A DNA stretch of 64,000 bases, from the NCBI GenBank assembly GCA_002633005.1, contig NMRA01000581.1, positions 96,762-160,761 on the forward strand. The letters run 5' to 3'. The stretch comes from Phoronis australis (taxonomy: Eukaryota; Phoronida; Phoronidae). This document shows positions 56,611 to 64,000 of the stretch, one piece after another; the first letter of the stretch is position 1, and every line of letters starts with the position of its first letter. The notes under the pieces are model-generated. The model was not told the DNA's origin. It made no database searches and was given only the letters and a program-made list of their open reading frames with translations. Both the position numbers and the translations under genes were made by a program.

Positions 56611-58019
56611 AGTTTTTACGTTTGTCGTATTCATATGAAACTAGGATGGGTTTAAAAAGTAAAGTAAATCGCTCTGTTGTTTTGTTCGGTGCCTTGTGTG
56701 TACCAAACCACGCGAGCGTTTGTGGAATGCATCGATTTTGTCTGCTCTTGGCTGCAGCAACCGCAAGCCGCAATGGGATTTCTCAATGGATGGACATCTT
56801 TGTTTGTTATTTTGCAACCAATTCCAATGTCCAAATGTTTGTTCGTTCTGTTAACCAATCGGAAGCCGCGTTACAAGTTCATTTCCTAGTGCTACCTCTC
56901 GTACCACTGGGAAAGAGTTTAACTAGATAAATAATTACAACCGGTGGGAGACGCTTTCAAAACCATGGATTATAATTTTTGAAATAAAACAAGTTTCACT
57001 GGACGTGTGTGTTTTTGTGTTTTCTAATCTAATGACAAGAACATATTCTTGGGAGGTATTGTACTTTTTAATCGCCGAATGACTATGCGAAAAATAAACA
57101 CTCTACTTGTAAATAACCATTGGCGTCCCACAACAAGCAATCAATTATTCTGTTTAATTTCCACAATATAAAGTTTTTGTGACTCCCTTATGAAATTTTC
57201 GATCTCTATGCATAGACTTAATTCGTTTGTTTCCGGAAATTATTGTCTTCCTTGTCCTGAAAATAGCTCCCTAAAATTGATCCCGATTGAAATACCTTAA
57301 CTTTGATTCAAGTTATTAGAATTCAGACATATCTGTGTGCGCGTCCACTCTGTATTCTGACGTCATGGATGAGTCCCGCCCCCGGAACCATCACGACTTG
57401 CGGATTGGTGCATGTGAACTGCCTTGTCAGTGGCCCACAGGCCGTGTTCTGAACGTTTTTGCACTCATTCTGAATAATTTCGCCTGGCCTTATCTTTAAG
57501 GGAGACATAAACCCACTCTCGACATCTCAAGAGTCACTTGCTTCCATCCTTTATGGAACTTTGAACAGTTGTTTGTTTGAACTTAGAACTATGAGAAAAA
57601 CACGATATCTTCGATTAACGATGTAACGCTAATTGCTCAAGGCGTAAGAAGAATAAGTATTTCAGAAATTAATCCCGGCAAATAAAGAACTCACAAGTCG
57701 TGTTAACAGCTGTATGCAGACAGATAAATCTGGTGAGACTACAGAGAAATATCAGATTTGGCTATTACTGCGAAGCACCATAGAAATGGCTGATCAGGTG
57801 CAAAGAAATATCCAGAGGCAGTGATTACTGCTCTTTCCTTAACACACTCGTAGGGTCGGTTTTAAAAACATTCCGCTGCTGAATGAGGCGGTATATGAAA
57901 CGGATACTTTGCAAGCGTAAAATGAAAAGGTATAATAATTTAGATAACTTAACATTTGTATTGAAAATGGTGGTCGTTTTATTGAATACCTATGAAGGAA
58001 CAATGCGTATCCGATTAAA

Positions 58020-58110
58020 TCCACTAAAGCGACGTGGTCACGTGACCCAGTCATGACAGATTGGTATAAAATCACAAATCAAATTTTTCAGGCTTTTTAT
58101 TGTTTTTATT
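58020..58110. repeat. Interspersed repeat family R6, copy b
   Basis: ggtcacgtgacccagtcatg and acagattggtataaaa with a T-rich ctttttattg tail match 37235-37330. Confidence 0.5.
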
Positions 58111-58419
58111 CTCCCAGTTCAACATAAGCAAGGACAAGGGTCTGGGATTCAGTTGCCTTATTTTACAATTCATTGAAAGAAAGTTTTCTAAGCTAGAAGT
58201 ATACTTGAACTTGGTGTTAGAGATACAATAAAAGCATACGAGACTGGTAAATGCCTCTGCCTAAGGGAGAGAGTATTTTGAAGTGATGATATATCCTTAC
58301 ATTGTTATTTAATTATGCATCTGTTTGTAAACTTTTCTATTTCCAAATTTCTTGAATAAATGTATTTTTCACTGGAGTAATATAGCTCAATGTCTTTTGT
58401 CAATATAATTAAATTTGGA

Positions 58420-58925
58420 GGTTTACCATTGAGACGTTGCTTATACAAATGGAACTTGCAAATTCACAAGATTAAATTTTGAATTGTTTGGCTTATACAC
58501 CTGTTTCCAAAGTAAACTGGATTCACATTGACAGTTTAAGTGAAGTAAAGTCTAAGGCTCACTCTTACAAAACGTACACAAAGGGGAGTTACTAATCCCA
58601 ATTTTATCAAGATAAGAGTTACAGTTGATTATCCCATGTGGCAGTCTAAATTGAAATCAACGAAGTTTTACATCAAGTGTAAAGTTCACAAAGTAGGTAT
58701 TTTTCCACCATTCAATAGTGTCTATTATAGCAAATTCTGCCTGCCACCTCATCTCAGACATACATGTAGGCGCATAATATTTGTTTAGCACAAAAGTGTT
58801 GTATATATGTTTTGTGGCCTTTTTGTCTGCAAGTAATAATTTCCCAAAAATTAGGATAAAGGGTGCATGGAAGAAAAAATTGCCTCTTTTTGAGACAAGT
58901 TTACTTTGCTCAGAAAACATAAATA
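58420..58925 (-). pseudogene. Decayed LINE (L1/Tx1-like) reverse-transcriptase C-terminal fragment
   Basis: The minus strand reads KHIYNTFVLNKYYAPTCMSE, RWQAEF, WWKNTYFVNFTLDVKLR, a stop, then FQFRLPHGIINCNSYLDKIG, ISNSPLCTFCKSEP and further. This is the usual order W..ef..W...y..f..tlD.klr.FQyr..hrii..N..L.kigi..splC.fC at the end of many LINE ORF2 proteins. At least two in-frame stops interrupt it. A weaker upstream match may extend towards 59200. Confidence 0.75.
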
Positions 58926-60049
58926 CAGCGACTGGCTAAATTCTATAGTCAGGTTGGCATTTGAGGAACTGCGCAGATATGCCGATATGGTTGTACATAA
59001 ACTTGTAACTTCAGTTGTTTGTAGTTTAAGACCAAGACGAGCACTATTCTTTGGCTAATGAACTTTCTTGTAAATAAAGCAAATTGAATGTTTCTAAATA
59101 AAGTGAAACGATCAAGGACGGAATAGCTCAAGAAATCTGCCTTGGAAATAAAATTATGATCGCGATTGTTCACATAACACCATATCCTAATTTCAAACTA
59201 AAAGCTGTTATTGCTGTTAAAGGGAGTATTTGGGAAAAAGTAGTCATGTAAAAGTGAATAATGTATATCACTAACATCCACTCTATGCCAGTGTTTTCAG
59301 ATATAAAAATAGAGAATAGTAACATTTTATACATATATATTATTGCTTAAGCATTCAAGGAGCTTAAGGATAGTTTTGACTGGACTTGTTTGAAAAGATG
59401 TGTTTCTGAGGTTTCGACTGTTTTCTGTCACGCCATTGTTGTAATCCTGTACCAAAATGAAATCTCAAGAGTGTTCTCCATCTAAAGTAAGAAGACTTGA
59501 CGCAATTATGACTTTGAAATTTTGCAGTCGCCGTTTAACGGTCTTTATCTCAGAGCTATCCTTGCCTACAACCAAATGCTTGAAGTCGGTGAAATACCGC
59601 TCACAATCGCAATGGAATTAAGAAGTAAAAGTCTTTGGCGTCACGTTGTGACGGCATCCATAGGCGAAGTTAAGTAGTCTTCTTGGCGGACTCTCACTCA
59701 ACATGAATTAAGAACTGATTTGTCTACACAACAGACTACAAACTATATCCACATTTACATTTCCTCCATCAGTCATTTTTAAAATATTGTTTACGGATAA
59801 CGCTATCCGTTGAGAATTCAATCAGCCCATCAAAAACGCCAGTGTAAAAAAAACGATTAAAGTTATATGATATCTGCTCTTCTACACCCCATCGGACACA
59901 CAGGGAACCAGTAAGAACATATCCTTCTACTCAGTGTTACAGACTGAATGCCGGTTGATTCTCCTGGCAGGAATCGCGGAAGTCGCCGACTGTGTCACAA
60001 CCGTTTACAACTTGCTCTGGAACGTCTCAAGGTGGGGAACGTGTTTAGC

Positions 60050-60617
60050 CAGTGGCGGATCTACGGGGGGGGGGNACAGAACACATGTTTATTTCCGGAC
60101 TAACAGTACAGGTCTTCGTTCTTAAACAACTTGAGGCTACTGTTACGCGATCATCTGATATTGAAGTTTTTACGCCCCGTCGGTGCTCCTTAATTATGCT
60201 CTTGAATATTTGGAAATTGTCTAAACCCCTGTATACACACCACACTTTTTAGTATACGACTTTTCGTATGCTAAAAAACGTGTGTGTAAGCAGATGTTCC
60301 AACAAAAAGTTTTGCTGGTGGCGTGACGCATACCCAGATGTGCACAATATGGTTTCACAATACTTATGAGCCAAGTTCATGTGACGAAATCGAGAAGGGT
60401 TTTTAATTAACTTAAGAAAAACTCCAGAGACATGTTAAGTGCCAGAAACTTACCAGGATGCATGGAAAGTTCACTATTTGGCTACAAAAACAAAAAATAT
60501 CTTACACGGGAGGGGAAACCCCCCTGCCGACCTCCCCCCGCTCGGCGCCACGCGCCTAGGATTTGACCTTGGCGGGAATCCTAAACCCCCCTTGCTGAAA
60601 ACGTAGATCCGCCACTG
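60050..60617. mobile_element. TIR element family R3, copy c, 568 bp, with TTAGC target duplication
   Basis: The terminal inverted repeats CAGTGGCGGATCTACG (60050-60065) and their exact complement (60602-60617) are followed inside by G-runs and C-runs. The flanks 60045-60049 and 60618-60622 are both TTAGC. Inside lies a hairpin around 60247-60275 (ttttagtatacga / tcgtatgctaaaa). There is no transposase frame, so it is non-autonomous. An N at 60075 marks an unresolved G-run. Confidence 0.85.
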
Positions 60618-60639
60618 TTAGCTGAGTCGTCACTGTGAT

Positions 60640-62100
60640 GTTAAAGCGTACCAGATAAGAACTTGGCTTCAAGTTCACTCAACGACTGGATATTTTATTA
60701 GTGAATATATTACTGAGTGAAAATAGCACCTTTTTGGTGCTCATGTCACAAACTGATTCTTAAACCATGTGCGGGCATATAGAAAATAGCTTTCTGTTCG
60801 GCAAAAACCAAGATGCATTTTCTTTTTTAATTGTGATACATAAACTCAGACAGTTGAATGTATTTTGACATGCAGTACAGCAAGCACCCTTAACAGACCT
60901 CGTCAAACATCAATGTAGAAGTTGGCAGCCATTGAAAATATCTATTCTTTGCTTTTCAAATTCTTGACATTTTGATTCGCGCCTACAAAATCCAAAATGG
61001 CTTTTGTATTGTGCGCCAATTGCCGTTTCCAAATTACGCAACTGATGGTGATGGATTTATTGAAGAACACGTGAATCCATTAAAACGCCTAATGATCGAC
61101 CTTTTATGGCCGCATAAGTGGATCGAACCAGTCACTTGTTTTGTTTATAACCAACGCTTCATCAGACGTCTGTCAGCCACTCACATTTTATAGTCATTCT
61201 CGTCAGACATAGTGTGACTCAAACTTTTTCTTAACCAATATATGAAAATCTTATAATTTCATATTCGTGAGTGGTGAATTTCATTGAAGCAACGAACATG
61301 TATGACATCCTGGCCTATTTAATTAAGTACATGTATGTCACAAAGGAGGCCAGCCACAATTTTCGAAGGAAATTGGTCTTACTTTCCCTAAAATTGACAT
61401 GCCAGCGGTGTTTTCCTTGGTCGTGTTCTAGGGAGGTGGGTCGACTATGTCATGATTAATTTTTCTGTCTTGAAACGAATCTACTTGAACTGCAGCAGTT
61501 TTGTATCCTCTGTCACCGTGACTTTTGTAATTGCAGGCAGACGCTGAGTGTCTCAAGGACCAGGGCAATTGAATTGAATTGAACGCTAATACGAGTAATG
61601 TGGAGGCAAAATCTCCTTGTTAAATGTTTCATTACACACCCAACAAATATTATTTATTAACTTAAGCTGGTTTTCTAACAAAATTCAGAAAAAAGTGTTG
61701 CACAGCAACCAGTGTAAGAGCTCTCCACAACACATTTCGAAGCTACATGTATACTTGATTAATGCTTGCCCATTTGTTATCTATCAGAAAACTTCTATCT
61801 GCAAATTGTGAATAAATACACACAGTAATTTACTGCATTTTCGTAAATTTCGCTGCATTCTGAATTTTTACGGAAGAAAGAAATTATATAATGCGGCACC
61901 AAAGGTCCAATTAACTTTAATTTTTTGGGGACAAATAAAACAACAAGAAAAATAAATATTTTAAGTTTTTAGAGGTATAAACTTGTCTAATTAGGAAAAC
62001 TTACGAGTGAATGTACTGTTGCTTGAGGCTGGGCAAACAGGAAGCTGGAGAGAAAGAACAAACAGTGCAACCATCGGACTTGGTAGGAACTAACCAGGGG
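60640..62100. other. Intergenic stretch, no supported feature
   Basis: AT-rich with random short frames. Two tacatgta palindromes (near 61331 and 61744) and TTTATT strings occur. The latter could be polyadenylation signals for the minus-strand transporter gene, but none can be chosen. Confidence 0.45.
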
Positions 62101-62148
62101 TTGGATATGAAGCTTGAAAGACGTGAAATCGACATTCCAGGGCTTTAG

Positions 62149-62240
62149 TGCAATGCAAAATCATCAAAAAAGGCGAGAACAAGGATTCATTTACGAGTGA
62201 AGACCTTGGCATGAATGGAAAACATCAATTTAAATGTAAG
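62149..62240 (+). CDS. Weak candidate internal exon, unrecognised
   Basis: Open in phase from a possible acceptor (ggctttag) to a consensus donor (gtaagtcg). It encodes QCKIIKKGENKDSFTSEDLG then MNGKHQFKCK. The 92-bp size and terminal cysteines look exon-like, and GKHQFKCK faintly recalls a zinc-finger linker. It is antisense to and just beyond the transporter gene. No partner exon found. Confidence 0.2.
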
Positions 62241-62670
62241 GTAAGTCGTACTGCATTGTCCGGTTTATACGCCACGGTGCTATGCTAGTTCTCCAATCTG
62301 AAGCAGGCGATCTTCAATTTGACAATCTTTGGAAACATAAGATTGTGAATCATAATATCAACGAAATTTCTTTGTCCCTTAGCAGTGAAGACTAACAAAA
62401 CATTCATGAAACGGGTCCAAGGTCTTCAGAGATTACTTTCGTATAGAACGCTGCCCTGTCTGATTTTCGCATTGGGTGAATACAAAGTGAACAAAAGAAC
62501 AAAGGTGACACCGAGTGACTAAATTAAATTTTAACTTCTTGCCCAAAATATTTTCGATATTCTTACGCTGAAAGGGTGTATAACTGTTGTTCGCGTAATT
62601 AACAACTCTACATCGACAACAAGTCAAGATCAACATAGTAGTTTTGCGGGTTGCTGACAAATTATGGATC

Positions 62671-63701
62671 TCACGGAATCTGTGGACTAGAACATTCCTT
62701 TTGTTCAGAAATAACAATTACGCTTTCGCAATTTCGATTTCCGGTTCTTTTAGGTCTGCTGCCTCGCCAACATCCGGCAGAGTACATAAGCACAGAAACA
62801 AAAGTTGCAGACGCCATGGAAACAAAAAGAAAATATATAGTATGTTGGGCACTATGATTTTGAAGCAAATATCCAACAATTAACTGAGTGGATAACCCAC
62901 CCATGGCTAAAAAGACGTCAGCGAGTGAGGTCAGAACGCTGGTGACTTCAATATAATGGTTCGCAAAGGCTAGCGCTCCCGGAATTACGGGTCCGAAGAG
63001 AAAAGCAGTTGAAATAGAGAAGCCCCACAAATGATATACACTGTTTACCCCCATGTAACAAAAACAAGCGGAAAACACCGTTGCACCAAGAAGAAACGGT
63101 AGCAACAGAAACTGCACAGGAATACGAATAGTTGCGATGGACATGACAAGCTGGCCGCTGGCAAGTGCGAAAGACTGCGCGGAATCAAGCCACACTGCGG
63201 CTTGTTTCGTTAATTTCAAGTTGCTCTCGACTCCATACGTCAGCATGTAGGTCACGACGGTTTCGGCAGCACATTTGGTGCTAAAGATATACAGCAACAT
63301 ATTTGTGCACATGAAGCAGCCATAAATACAATTTCCTTCTGCGCACGACCCCGGATGTAAAAGATTTTTTAAAGAATTTGATTCTCTCCTTGCTTCACGG
63401 TGCTTCAACTTCTTTTTCACCGGTTTCTTGATTTGCACCAACATAGAACATAGCGAGACAAGCATCAATGTTCCTGCAATAATGGAATACGGTATTTCGA
63501 TACGCGAAGGTTTCCCGTATTCGGTGCTGTTGTTTGTGAAAACAGTATCGGTGCCGTTGTAGCTGCCATTGTTGATTGTCCCTAGAAATGGTGACGCAAT
63601 GAACGAGACGAGAACCAGGGAATAGGTTGAAATAGCGTACACGGCGTTCACAACTGTGCTGGCTCTAGTGATCCAGTCGTTTAGCAATACGTAGTTTCCC
63701 A
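62671..63701 (-). CDS. MFSD4-like major facilitator transporter, C-terminal exon (partial)
   Basis: A 1031-bp terminal exon (2 bases plus 342 codons and TGA) follows acceptor ttgatttttcag. It starts mid-protein with GNYVLLNDWITRAS. Predicted topology is one or two helices, an extracellular loop with several N-x-S/T sequons, one helix (YSIIAGTLMLVSLCSMLV), then a basic cytoplasmic loop. About six helices of the C-terminal half follow. Features like CAAETVVTYMLTYGVESNL and the conserved GPVIPGALAF and GGLSTQLIVGYLL segments match the second half of MFSD4A/MFSD4B (NaGLT1-type) proteins. MFSD4B is a sodium-dependent sugar carrier in mammals; substrate here is unknown. Upstream exons lie beyond 64000. 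A more general UNC93/FucP-like assignment is the alternative. Confidence 0.75.
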
Positions 63702-64000
63702 CTGAAAAATCAACGGGAACATTTAGTCAGATTAGTTAAACAGCAACAACAATAACAATAGGTCAACTACAACAACAAAATAACAATAACATGCATAGCC
63801 ATTATGTTTAGTGTTATCATCGTCACGGGCGGAAGTAGGCAATTATCTGCTCGGGTTGTGTGTCTGTCACCACGAAATCGTGTCTCGAGCTGAGAAGAAA
63901 TTCGGCCGACTACTTTGCAGTTATTTTAAATATTTTCAAGCACCTCACAATGTTAATTAGTTCAAACTTAAGCACAAAACTACAAACATCAGAGGGACGT

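Noticed and set aside
57323-57508. 61-aa minus-strand frame with three cysteines (QNECKNVQNTACGPLTRQFT)
   Set aside because: It could be an exon, but no matching splice partner or family was found, so it is not annotated.

Overview
This is eukaryotic genomic DNA from an animal, almost certainly a non-vertebrate marine metazoan. Coding sequence is sparse. Genes are split by multi-kilobase introns with GT-AG borders. The rest is AT-rich and full of short decayed transposon copies, minisatellites and the palindrome TACATGTA. I cannot name the species. An alpha7-type nicotinic receptor subunit, an ERp57-type disulfide isomerase and an MFSD4-type transporter would fit a cephalochordate, hemichordate or lophotrochozoan. 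Four isolated N characters mark assembly problems.

Layout. (1) 1-3.5 kb, plus strand: the last two coding exons of a PDIA3/ERp57-like ER protein, ending in a KSEL retrieval signal, with its 3' UTR. (2) 3.6-7.1 kb: repeats. (3) 7.95-26.43 kb, minus strand: a complete alpha-type nicotinic acetylcholine receptor subunit. I assembled it from six exon positions whose splice phases all agree (530 aa). There are two phase-equivalent versions of the exon that follows the signal-peptide exon (25447-25652 and 23437-23597). Including both, or neither, would break the frame, so the pair looks like mutually exclusive cassettes. This is the most interesting signal in the window. A decayed Ty3/gypsy pol fragment (about 12.04-12.6 kb), short inverted repeats and three repeat families lie in its introns. 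(4) 26.5-44 kb: no gene that I can support. It holds a 520-bp tandem duplication with an N at the junction, tRNA-like SINE pieces, minisatellites, microsatellites and a LINE relic. (5) 44.5-56 kb: several weak or partial gene models. These are a two-exon plus-strand model (44582/51703), a minus-strand exon for a secreted peptide (53745-54034), a weak minus-strand terminal exon (45930-46183) and the last two exons of an unrecognised minus-strand gene (55498-55969). (6) 56.9-62.6 kb: a second LINE relic, a 568-bp TIR element with a 5-bp target duplication, and little else. (7) 62.67-63.70 kb, minus strand: the C-terminal exon of an MFSD4-like major facilitator transporter. Its upstream exons lie outside the window.

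The genes do not form a pathway: ER protein folding, cholinergic signalling and solute transport simply lie side by side. Exon borders, phases and motifs were read by eye. No alignment or database search was run, so all names are family-level recognition.
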